Below are positions 1-4,497 of a stretch of DNA of 5,414 nt, in pieces. The stretch spans positions 1 to 5,414 of the forward strand of contig JALURJ010000096.1 in NCBI GenBank assembly GCA_027016915.1, given 5' to 3'. This DNA comes from Desulfurococcales archaeon. GTDB lineage: Archaea > Thermoproteota > Thermoprotei_A > Sulfolobales > WAQK01. Within the stretch, counting starts at the first letter, position 1. Each line of letters opens with the position of its first letter. A program made the translations under genes and the position numbers. A model generated the notes under the pieces. The model had not been told where the DNA came from and ran no database searches. It saw only the letters and a program-made list of their open reading frames with translations.

Positions 1-120
1 GGCTATACAATGAAAAACTAATCATTTATTAATATAATATGAATTATTGAAACATCATATATTAATAAAATACCATTTTAGACTAAAAACTATTAATAAA
101 CAAAATATTTTAGTTTAGGG
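1..120. other. AT-rich intergenic spacer with short repeats
   Basis: Only 18 of the first 117 bases are G or C, against about 60% in sampled rows of the flanking genes. No open frame of useful length is seen. The 10-mer TATTAATAAA occurs at 60-69 and 91-100, and its reverse complement lies at 25-34. TTTTAG (76-81) and CTAAAA (83-88) form an inverted repeat with a one-base spacer, and a further TTTTAG lies at 108-113. The stretch lies downstream of the ferritin-like gene, so part of it probably serves as a transcription end. Its low melting stability in a thermophile could also suit an origin-like or element-boundary role, but that is inference. Confidence 0.6.
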
Positions 121-132
121 GCGCTTCGGCCC
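82..132 (-). terminator. probable transcription terminator of the ferritin-like gene
   Basis: Read on the minus strand just after the TGA stop, there is a short GC-rich stem (GGGC at 119-122 pairing with GCCC at 129-132), then AT-rich sequence and a run of five T (bases 85-89 as A on the plus strand). Archaeal RNA polymerase typically stops at T-rich tracts, with or without a hairpin. The stem is only four base pairs and the T run is separated from it, so the T-rich sequence is the more likely signal. Confidence 0.45.
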
Positions 133-417
133 TCAAATAATCTCCGAGACCTCCTCTTCCCCTTTCTTAAGCTCCTCTACCTGCTCAGGGTCCAGCATTT
201 TGAGTAGGGCTAGAAATTCGCCGACGTGTGTCTTCTCCTCCCTTGCAACGTCCTCGAACACTTTACGTATCTTCCCGTCGTCTATGGAGCGGGCTATTTG
301 GAGATAGAGGCTTATGGCGTCGAGCTCCGCTATGATGGCTTGTCTGAGGGCATCCTTTATCTCTTCGGGACCCAGCTTTTTGCCTGGTTCTATGTCTAGT
401 GGGTGTTTGGATAACAT
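133..417 (-). CDS. ferritin-like protein of the encapsulated-ferritin (EncFtn) type
   Basis: This is a 94-residue, all-helical, soluble protein of two main helices. The first carries E31-L-D-A-x-x-x-Y38 and the second E60-E61-K-x-H64. The spacing E31, Y38, E61, H64 matches, one residue earlier, the iron ligands and tyrosine known from bacterial EncFtn (E32, Y39, E62, H65). In that family two subunits pair to build a di-iron ferroxidase centre, and the oligomer is often housed in an encapsulin shell. Ferroxidase and iron-detoxifying activity is therefore the likely role. The charged C-terminus (residues 76-94) does not look like a typical encapsulin-targeting peptide, and no encapsulin gene is in the window; one could lie beyond the left edge. 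The ATG start has a GGGTGGT Shine-Dalgarno-like run just upstream (421-427). The gene lies 50 bp downstream of a DtxR-type regulator on the same strand, which supports an iron-linked role. A plain rubrerythrin-like domain is the main alternative. Confidence 0.85.
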   Translation of the reverse strand: MLSKHPLDIEPGKKLGPEEIKDALRQAIIAELDAISLYLQIARSIDDGKIRKVFEDVAREEKTHVGEFLALLKMLDPEQVEELKKGEEEVSEII

Positions 418-429
418 ATGACCACCCAG

Positions 430-453
430 TACCTAATATCCAGCAGATAGGTA
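430..453. promoter_or_regulatory. candidate metal-repressor operator, TACCTA-N12-TAGGTA
   Basis: A perfect 6-bp inverted repeat (430-435 and 448-453) with a 12-base spacer sits in the 50-bp gap upstream of the ferritin-like gene. On the minus strand the left half reads ATTAGGTA, which resembles the TTAGGT core of bacterial DtxR/IdeR half-sites. It lies between the possible T-rich promoter element at 452-459 and the start codon, where a bound repressor would block transcription. The assignment to the neighbouring DtxR-type protein is inference, since archaeal sites are poorly conserved. Confidence 0.35.
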
Positions 454-459
454 AAAAAA
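453..459 (-). terminator. T7 tract after the dtxR-type gene
   Basis: Seven consecutive T on the minus strand begin nine bases after the TGA stop of the regulator gene, as expected for an archaeal T-tract terminator. The same tract ends in A (TTTTTTTA, 452-459) and lies about 38 bases upstream of the ferritin-like start codon, so it could also act as that gene's TATA-like element and place transcription initiation roughly 11 bases before the ATG. Termination, initiation or both are possible. Confidence 0.45.
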
Positions 460-467
460 CTCCGGGG

Positions 468-911
468 TCAGGAGTAGATCTCCTTCAGGGCCCTCAGAAA
501 CCCGGCTATCGTTGGGTCGTTGCTGTTTTCTTTCAGAAACTCTACAAACCTTATGATCCGTCTGACGGTCTCCTCGTGCACCCCGTGTTCTATGTAGCAT
601 GCATCCTCCTCAGCTATGCTGTGAGGAAGCAGCAGGATTGTCTCTAAGAACTCTGCTATGGCGCGGTGTTTCCCGTAGACCTTCCTGGCCAGGCTTTCCC
701 CCTTCTTCGTGAGCCTGAGCGTGTCCCTCTTATGATACTCGACATAGCCCTGCTCGGCAAGCTTGTCCAGGTACTCGACGACGCTTGCCGGGCGTACGTT
801 AAGTATTCTAGCGATGTCCTTTATCCTGGGAGCGCCCTTGGCCCTCTGCAAGATATATATTGCCTCGAGGTACTCCTCAGCCCGCTTCCTCCTCAAGGGC
901 AAGGCTTGCAT
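468..911 (-). CDS. DtxR/MntR-family metal-dependent transcriptional repressor
   Basis: This 147-residue protein is a cytoplasmic DNA-binding repressor that senses Fe(II) or Mn(II). Residues 10-70 form the winged helix-turn-helix (I30-K-D-I-A-R-I-L-N-V-R-P-A-S-V-V-E-Y-L as the HTH core, wing near 58-68). Residues 75-147 form the metal-binding and dimerisation domain. Aligned with DtxR, the primary metal site is C105, E108, H109 (the A-C-x-x-E-H pattern) with E13 at the place of DtxR M10 or MntR D8, and H82 matches DtxR H79. DtxR ancillary-site residues E83 and H98 correspond to A86 and E101. There is no C-terminal SH3-like domain, so the length is MntR-like. The ATG start is directly abutted by GGAGG (912-916), which is too close for normal initiation; a TTG three codons in (902-900) has nine-base spacing and may be the real start. 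It probably controls the downstream ferritin-like gene and perhaps itself. Confidence 0.9.
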   Translation of the reverse strand: MQALPLRRKRAEEYLEAIYILQRAKGAPRIKDIARILNVRPASVVEYLDKLAEQGYVEYHKRDTLRLTKKGESLARKVYGKHRAIAEFLETILLLPHSIAEEDACYIEHGVHEETVRRIIRFVEFLKENSNDPTIAGFLRALKEIYS

Positions 912-916
912 CCTCC
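912..916 (-). promoter_or_regulatory. Shine-Dalgarno GGAGG that questions the dtxR-type start
   Basis: GGAGG on the minus strand touches the ATG at 911 with no spacer. The TTG codon at 902-900 in the same frame lies nine bases away and would give a protein three residues shorter, with the HTH and metal sites intact. Confidence 0.5.
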
Positions 917-944
917 AGAACCCTTACCCGGACAACACACCTAC

Positions 945-953
945 TATTATATT
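945..953 (-). promoter_or_regulatory. TATA-like box of the dtxR-type gene
   Basis: AATATAATA on the minus strand is centred about 38 bases upstream of the ATG at 911. At the usual archaeal distance of 25-28 bases it would start transcription near 922, giving a leader of about ten bases that includes the GGAGG. Confidence 0.45.
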
Positions 954-988
954 GTGGCTTGCATGTTATTAGTGTGCCGTGCCCATAA

Positions 989-1000
989 TGGTTTAAACCA
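989..1000. promoter_or_regulatory. perfect 12-bp palindrome TGGTTTAAACCA at the EamA promoter
   Basis: The palindrome lies in the 120-bp divergent region, centred about 37 bases before the GTG of the transporter gene. Its TTTAAA core is at the right distance to be the plus-strand TATA element, with transcription starting near 1021. A perfect palindrome covering a TATA box is also a plausible repressor site, which could be set by the adjacent regulator or by an unlinked one. No second copy is seen in this window. Confidence 0.4.
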
Positions 1001-1031
1001 ATAAGTCCAACTTCCATCCAGGTGCGGCTGG

Positions 1032-1451
1032 GTGAAGTGGATAGCCTATGCTCTGCTGTGCCTGCTTTTCTGGGGAGTTTGGGGAGTGGTGCTCAAATAT
1101 GTCAGCACGAAGCTCTCCTGGCACCAGGTATACGTTTTTGCCAACATGGCGGTCATAGTGGTTACGCTCTTCCTGGCCTACCGGTATAGGGGGGAGTTCA
1201 ACGCCGATCCAGGGATCATGGCGATAGCCATGGTTGCCGGGCTCCTGGGCACCGGGGGCTACCTTTTCCTCGTGCTGTCGCTGGAGCGGGGCGGCAACGC
1301 CTCCGTGGTCATACCTCTCACAGCGCTGTACCCCGCCCTTGCAGCAGTACTCTCGATGGCCTTCCTGAAGGAGCAGGTCTCGGCCCTTAAGGCCCTCGGC
1401 ATAGTGCTGGCAGTGATAGCAATAGTGCTCCTATCCTATGAGTCATCCTAA
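1032..1451 (+). CDS. half-size EamA/DMT-family membrane transporter
   Basis: This 139-residue integral membrane protein has about five hydrophobic segments (roughly residues 3-24, 32-50, 60-83, 90-112 and 118-136). The last two carry the EamA hallmarks: P95 and P101 in the fourth, then E114 in the loop, then a G123-rich final helix. Canonical EamA drug/metabolite transporters have two such domains (about 300 residues, ten helices). This protein is a single domain and should work as a dimer, like other small archaeal and bacterial members of this superfamily. The substrate cannot be read from sequence. The GTG start is supported by AGGTG at 1020-1024 with seven-base spacing. The methionine synthase begins about 40 bases downstream on the same strand with no evident terminator or promoter between them, so co-transcription is likely and an amino-acid or sulfur-metabolite cargo is possible. 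Confidence 0.85.
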   Translation: MKWIAYALLCLLFWGVWGVVLKYVSTKLSWHQVYVFANMAVIVVTLFLAYRYRGEFNADPGIMAIAMVAGLLGTGGYLFLVLSLERGGNASVVIPLTALYPALAAVLSMAFLKEQVSALKALGIVLAVIAIVLLSYESS

Positions 1452-1482
1452 ACGGTAAAAGGCGGGGAAACAACTATCCCAC

Positions 1483-1488
1483 GAGGGG
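1483..1488 (+). promoter_or_regulatory. Shine-Dalgarno GAGGGG that sets the methionine synthase start
   Basis: GAGGGG almost touches the first in-frame GTG (1490) but is seven bases from the third codon, GTG at 1496. The latter spacing is normal, so 1496 is the preferred start; the difference is two residues. Confidence 0.5.
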
Positions 1489-1495
1489 TGTGGCG

Positions 1496-2491
1496 GTGCC
1501 TGCACACGTGTTTTGCTCCAACAGGCTTCTGACAAGCCACGTGGGAAGCTTCCCCCTCCCCCACAGCTGGGAGAACGTGGAGAGGATAGCCAGGGACATG
1601 GCGGGGGTGAGCATAGACCTGCCGCCATACCCGCAGATGAGGAGCTTCATAGACATGTACCTGGAGCCCTTGGTCGAAGCCGGCCTGGTGGAGAGGCAGG
1701 GGGCATTAACCTATCGGGCCGACCCCAAGGTTCTCCTGGACTCCCAGCCCCCCAGGGTGGTCGCACGCGAAGCCGAGATAGCAGCCCGCCTCCGCCAGGA
1801 TCTGGGCTTCAAACGGATGCGCGGCCCAGTGACAGGGCCCTTCACCCTCTCATCCAGGGTCTATGTGGCGGAGGGCCAGGGTCTCTCTGCCACTGCGCTC
1901 GCTAACAGGGAACTTGTGCTGGGATTCTTCACCATGTATGTGCGCGGGGTAGTGGAAGGCCTGGTATCGCTGGGCTACGATTTCATTGTTGTCGATGAGC
2001 CCATGCTGGCCAACATTGTGGGGAGAAGGGTTCTGCTATACGGCTACAAGCCTGAGGACGTCGTCGAGATGTACCACAGGGTGCTGGGCCCGGCCAAGGG
2101 GCGGCTCCGCGGCACCCATGTGTGCGGCAGACTGCCCCACAGGCTGCCAGAGATACTTGCCGAGAGCCCCGACGTTGAGGTGCTGAACCACGAGTTTGCC
2201 GACTCCAGGGCTAACCTCGATATAGGTTGGAAACGTATACTCGAAGGCTCGGGCAAGATTCTGAGCCCCGGGATCCTCAGCTCCAAGAAGCCGGTGGTCG
2301 AAACGGTGGAGCAGGCGGAGAGGCTCCTCGAAGCCGTGGCTGAGAGGGCGGGGTGGGAGAACATAAACATAGTATCGGCGGACTGCGGGTTCGCAGCACT
2401 TACGAGCAGCGCCGGGCCCGAAGAAGCGTACAGTATAGGGATTAGGAAGCTTCAAACACTTGTCAAACTCTCGCGGAAACCCGTAGGCTAG
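1496..2491 (+). CDS. core-type methionine synthase (MetE C-terminal-like, cobalamin-independent family)
   Basis: The product transfers a methyl group to homocysteine to make methionine, in the cytoplasm. Counting from the upstream GTG at 1490 (333 residues), the sequence shows S16-H-V-G-S-F-P near the N-terminus, R111-G-P-V-T-G-P-F, the V168-D-E-P motif, G208-T-H-V-C-G and S296-A-D-C-G-F. Zinc ligands predicted by comparison with bacterial MetE are H210, C212, E235 and C299. Bacterial MetE is about 750 residues with an extra N-terminal half. This protein has only the catalytic TIM-barrel half, as is usual in archaea, where the methyl donor is not polyglutamyl methyl-folate; the Methanothermobacter homologue accepts methylcobalamin in vitro. 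No separate N-terminal-half gene is adjacent. Start 1496 is chosen from Shine-Dalgarno spacing; 1490 is also possible. It follows the EamA gene closely and converges on the 88-residue gene, overlapping it by four bases. Confidence 0.88.
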   Translation: MPAHVFCSNRLLTSHVGSFPLPHSWENVERIARDMAGVSIDLPPYPQMRSFIDMYLEPLVEAGLVERQGALTYRADPKVLLDSQPPRVVAREAEIAARLRQDLGFKRMRGPVTGPFTLSSRVYVAEGQGLSATALANRELVLGFFTMYVRGVVEGLVSLGYDFIVVDEPMLANIVGRRVLLYGYKPEDVVEMYHRVLGPAKGRLRGTHVCGRLPHRLPEILAESPDVEVLNHEFADSRANLDIGWKRILEGSGKILSPGILSSKKPVVETVEQAERLLEAVAERAGWENINIVSADCGFAALTSSAGPEEAYSIGIRKLQTLVKLSRKPVG

Positions 2492-2754
2492 GCGTCTCCG
2501 AGATAAGCGTCTTCCACAGCGCCGTGCTTAGCGCCGCTCTCGACAAGGAAGACAGCTAAAGCCCTGGCGGAAACCTCTCGGGAGGAGATGATGGCCCTCC
2601 TAACCTCGTCCCAGGAAGGGCTGACCCTTATGCCGAAGTCCTCCCAAAGCCACTCCAGCACCTCCTCGAGCTGTGCCGAGCCCTCGAGGAGCCTGACAAG
2701 CCTCTCCTTCGCCTCCCGATCCGCTGCTAGTCTACGTGTATCCACCACGGGCAC
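2488..2754 (-). CDS. hypothetical protein, 88 residues, function unknown
   Basis: I do not recognise a family. The protein is soluble, strongly charged and predicted to be mostly helical. A Leu/Glu/Trp-rich stretch (residues 17-40, including E-W-L-W-E-D-F) is followed by a basic segment (47-60) and a hydrophobic helix (61-73). It has no cysteine, no membrane segment and no obvious catalytic motif. The gene is judged real because its frame has normal amino-acid composition, while the opposite strand gives a Ser-rich shadow. It also has a GTG start with GGAG (2760-2763) at five-base spacing and an upstream AT-rich element. Its TAG stop and that of the methionine synthase overlap within one CTAG. 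It could be a small DNA- or protein-binding factor, but nothing in the sequence proves this. Confidence 0.65.
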   Translation of the reverse strand: MPVVDTRRLAADREAKERLVRLLEGSAQLEEVLEWLWEDFGIRVSPSWDEVRRAIISSREVSARALAVFLVESGAKHGAVEDAYLGDA

Positions 2755-2780
2755 CTACACTCCAGCCCTTAGTACTTGTC

Positions 2781-2791
2781 AAATTATTAAG
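2781..2791. promoter_or_regulatory. shared AT-rich promoter element between divergent genes
   Basis: The 61-bp gap between the divergent starts at 2754 and 2816 contains one AT-rich block (AAATTATTAAG). Read leftward it gives CTTAATAATTT, about 30 bases before the minus-strand start. Read rightward, ATTATTAA lies about 30 bases before the plus-strand start. A single TATA-like element may thus serve both directions, with very short leaders. Confidence 0.4.
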
Positions 2792-2812
2792 CATTAGGGC
2801 CACCGGTTACAA

Positions 2813-2818
2813 AAGGTG
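2813..2818 (+). promoter_or_regulatory. Shine-Dalgarno AAGGTG supporting an alternative TTG start
   Basis: AAGGTG contains the annotated GTG codon itself but is spaced six bases from the in-frame TTG at 2825, giving a product that starts M-H-K-V-V-L-A. If the transcript is leaderless, the GTG at 2816 would be used instead. Confidence 0.35.
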
Positions 2819-3814
2819 ACGCCGTTGCACAAGGTGGTGCTGGCCACGAGGATACACCCTGACGCTGTGGAGCTTCTAGAGAGGCATTTCAAAGTAGTTG
2901 TAAACCCCTATGGACGTAAATACGTGTTTGAGTGGCTCTGCGAGGAGCTACGTGACGCGTGGGGCCTCATAGTCACGCCCCGCATACCTGTCCGGGAGGA
3001 GCTCCTGAGATGCGGCGGGAGGCTTCGGATAGTCGTTACGGTGAGCAGCGGATACGACCACATAGACCTTAGGGCTGCGGAGCGCCTCGGGATCTGTGTG
3101 GCCAACACGCCTGACCCCATAGCCGACGCTGTGGCAGAGCACGCCTTAGGCCTCGCCCTCGCCCTGCTGAGAAACATTGTGTACGGGGACAGGTACATTA
3201 GGAGCGGCAACTGGGGCTCCGGCCCCGCACCCCGGGCCATGCTGGCGACGATGCTGAAGGGGAAGGTTGCAGGCATACTTGGCATGGGCAGGATAGGGCT
3301 GAGACTGGCACGTCTGCTGAACGCCGTGGGAGCTGGGCGAATAAACTATTGGAGCAGGAGGAGGAAGCCCGAGGTGGAAACCATCGGTGCCCGGTACGTG
3401 GACTTGGAGACCCTGTTCAGGGAGAGCGACGCGCTTTTCATAACCATAGCCCTCACGCCAGAGACGAGGCACCTGGTCGGCGAGGAGAAATTACGCCTCA
3501 TGAAGAAGAACGCCATACTAGTCAACGTGTCGAGGGGAGCAGTGGTGGACGAACAGGCACTTGTCAAGGCCCTCAGAGAGGGCTGGATAGCTGGGGCAGC
3601 CCTTGACGTGTTCGAGCAGGAACCCCTACCTCCAGACCATCCGCTGATAAACATGGAGAATGTTGTCCTCACGCCTCACATAGCGGGGTATACGTGGGAG
3701 TCCATACGCGAGGCTGCCCTCCTCGCGGCCCATCACCTGGTAGAGTTCCTAGAGAAAGGCGGAACCGGAAATGCTTTAACAAGACACTGCTTTGTCGAGG
3801 AGGTTAAATCTTAA
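2816..3814 (+). CDS. D-isomer-specific 2-hydroxyacid dehydrogenase (glyoxylate reductase-like)
   Basis: This is a cytoplasmic NAD(P)-dependent oxidoreductase interconverting 2-keto acids and D-2-hydroxy acids. At 332 residues it has the usual family length. The N-terminal and C-terminal parts form the substrate domain, and residues about 101-290 form the Rossmann domain. Visible landmarks are V76-S-S-G-Y-D-H-I-D, N97-T-P-D, the dinucleotide motif G156-x-G158-x-x-G161, and the catalytic set R240 (V-S-R-G-A-V-V-D), E269 (F-E-Q-E-P) and H288 (L-T-P-H-I-A-G). After the second strand of the Rossmann fold comes S180-R-R-R, basic and without an acidic residue. This favours NADP(H) and resembles archaeal glyoxylate reductases, though D-lactate or hydroxypyruvate activity cannot be excluded. 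There is no ACT domain, so a full SerA is unlikely. The GTG start has no spaced Shine-Dalgarno; a TTG at 2825 has AAGGTG (2813-2818) six bases upstream and is a credible alternative. The 3' end overlaps the convergent toxin gene by 11 bp. Confidence 0.9.
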   Translation: MTPLHKVVLATRIHPDAVELLERHFKVVVNPYGRKYVFEWLCEELRDAWGLIVTPRIPVREELLRCGGRLRIVVTVSSGYDHIDLRAAERLGICVANTPDPIADAVAEHALGLALALLRNIVYGDRYIRSGNWGSGPAPRAMLATMLKGKVAGILGMGRIGLRLARLLNAVGAGRINYWSRRRKPEVETIGARYVDLETLFRESDALFITIALTPETRHLVGEEKLRLMKKNAILVNVSRGAVVDEQALVKALREGWIAGAALDVFEQEPLPPDHPLINMENVVLTPHIAGYTWESIREAALLAAHHLVEFLEKGGTGNALTRHCFVEEVKS

Positions 3815-4232
3815 ACTCGAGTATGTGTTTCACGCGTTTATGCATACCTACTTTTTTCAGAAGCCTCTCATCCGCCGTATAGAGCACGGTGCCCAGTACA
3901 TCTGCTAAAGCCACATATGACGCATCATAAATTGTTATACCTTTCCTCAGGGCAAGTTCTACGGTCCTTTTAGCCAATTCTCCGGAAAGCTGGTGTAATG
4001 CGAATTGATAGTCATCAAGTACCTCAGCCACTTCTTTCAGCTCGTCCTCACTGAAGGCTCCGGAGTATTTCAGCGCGTTCAACACTTCGTAAGGGAGAAT
4101 ACTGGGAGCGGCAAGGTCTAGTAGGTTATCTGCATAGGCGTCCCTAAGGCTCCTGGCCTCACTGCTGTATTCCTCCTCAACAAACCATTTAACCACGATT
4201 GATGCGTCAACAACTATTTGGCCTCTCTCCAA
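3804..4232 (-). CDS. vapC: VapC-type toxin, PIN-domain ribonuclease
   Basis: This 142-residue PIN-domain protein is probably a Mg(II)-dependent endoribonuclease that cleaves RNA when free of its antitoxin. The conserved acidic residues are all present: D9 (V-V-D-A-S), E49 (P-Y-E-V-L-N-A-L), D103 (I-Y-D-A-S-Y-V-A-L-A) and D121 (T-A-D-E-R-L-L). Length and order match archaeal VapC, so it should be active. The start is TTG at 4232, with no ATG or GTG nearby. It is supported by GGAGGAG at 4241-4247 with eight-base spacing, lying inside the end of vapB. The two genes overlap by 19 bp, so they are translationally coupled. The RNA target cannot be inferred. Three sampled rows of the module have 40-48% GC, against 60% in sampled neighbours, which suggests horizontal acquisition. 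The 3' end overlaps the dehydrogenase gene. Confidence 0.9.
   Translation of the reverse strand: MERGQIVVDASIVVKWFVEEEYSSEARSLRDAYADNLLDLAAPSILPYEVLNALKYSGAFSEDELKEVAEVLDDYQFALHQLSGELAKRTVELALRKGITIYDASYVALADVLGTVLYTADERLLKKVGMHKRVKHILEFKI
3852..3857 (+). terminator. T6 tract, probable terminator of the dehydrogenase gene
   Basis: Six T on the plus strand lie about 38 bases after the dehydrogenase stop codon, inside the antisense of vapC, where they encode K126-K127. This is the first strong T tract after the gene and fits archaeal termination. It implies the dehydrogenase mRNA carries antisense to the last 50 or so bases of vapC. Confidence 0.4.
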
Positions 4233-4462
4233 CGCCTAATCTCCTCCACACTATTCCATCCCTCGACACTGCGGGAGAGCATGTCTGATCTGCGTGCAGC
4301 TCTTTTGATCCTTTCAGGATCCTTTTTCCTCATCTTGGCCTCCTCGCGTATAATTGTCTCATAAATGGCCCTCCTGACGACTTCGCTCCAGTTTATGTGC
4401 TTCAGCTGGTTCATTCTACGTTTCAGTTCCTTATCTATTCTGAAGCTAACTACGGTGCTCAC
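4214..4462 (-). CDS. vapB: VapB-type antitoxin, ribbon-helix-helix (CopG/Arc-like) protein
   Basis: With the start chosen here the protein has 82 residues. The N-terminus (S-T-V-V-S-F-R-I-D-K-E-L-K-R-R-M) is the beta strand and first helix of a ribbon-helix-helix DNA-binding domain. N-W-S-E-V-V-R-R-A-I forms the second helix, with residues to about 35 binding DNA as a dimer. The remainder is a charged tail rich in Arg, Lys and Glu, ending W-N-S-V-E-E-I-R-R-W-R-E-A-K, which would wrap and block the VapC active site. The frame is open back to a GTG at 4510, but that would place the TATA box and operator inside the gene. GTG at 4462, preceded by GGGG at 4468-4471 with five-base spacing, suits both the promoter and the domain boundary. 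It should repress its own promoter alone or with VapC. It overlaps vapC by 19 bp. Confidence 0.88.
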   Translation of the reverse strand: MSTVVSFRIDKELKRRMNQLKHINWSEVVRRAIYETIIREEAKMRKKDPERIKRAARRSDMLSRSVEGWNSVEEIRRWREAK

Positions 4463-4476
4463 CGACACCCCGATAA

Positions 4477-4497
4477 ATGTATTACATTGATGTAATA
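4477..4497. promoter_or_regulatory. probable vapBC autoregulatory operator
   Basis: TATTACATTGATGTAATA (4480-4497) is a perfect inverted repeat with 8-bp arms and a 2-base spacer. A further ATGTA half-site at 4477-4481 faces the TACAT at 4483-4487, so three half-sites follow each other in alternating orientation. The array lies between the TATA box and the antitoxin start, where ribbon-helix-helix antitoxins normally bind to repress their operon. Confidence 0.65.

Noticed and set aside
1..120. CRISPR leader or repeat array in the AT-rich edge
   Set aside because: The repeats are only ten bases, not evenly spaced, one is inverted, and no unique spacers lie between longer repeats.
399..647. 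Plus-strand frame of 82 codons over the ferritin-like and regulator genes
   Set aside because: It runs antisense to two well-supported genes, has no Shine-Dalgarno, and its product has no family character.
1465..1480. Possible hairpin GGGA/TCCC between the transporter and methionine synthase genes
   Set aside because: The four-base-pair stem with an eight-base loop is too weak, and no T tract follows, so it is not called a terminator or riboswitch.
1513..1905. Plus-strand 130-codon frame inside the methionine synthase
   Set aside because: It is a Pro/Gly/Arg-rich out-of-frame shadow typical of GC-rich coding DNA; the methionine synthase frame explains the region.
2036..2455. Minus-strand 139-codon frame opposite the methionine synthase
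   Set aside because: It lies entirely within a gene with conserved motifs on the other strand and shows no recognisable domain.
2588..2797. Plus-strand Ser-rich frame opposite the 88-residue gene
   Set aside because: Its low-complexity Ser/Thr composition is what the antisense of a charged helical protein gives; the minus-strand frame has better composition and its own Shine-Dalgarno.
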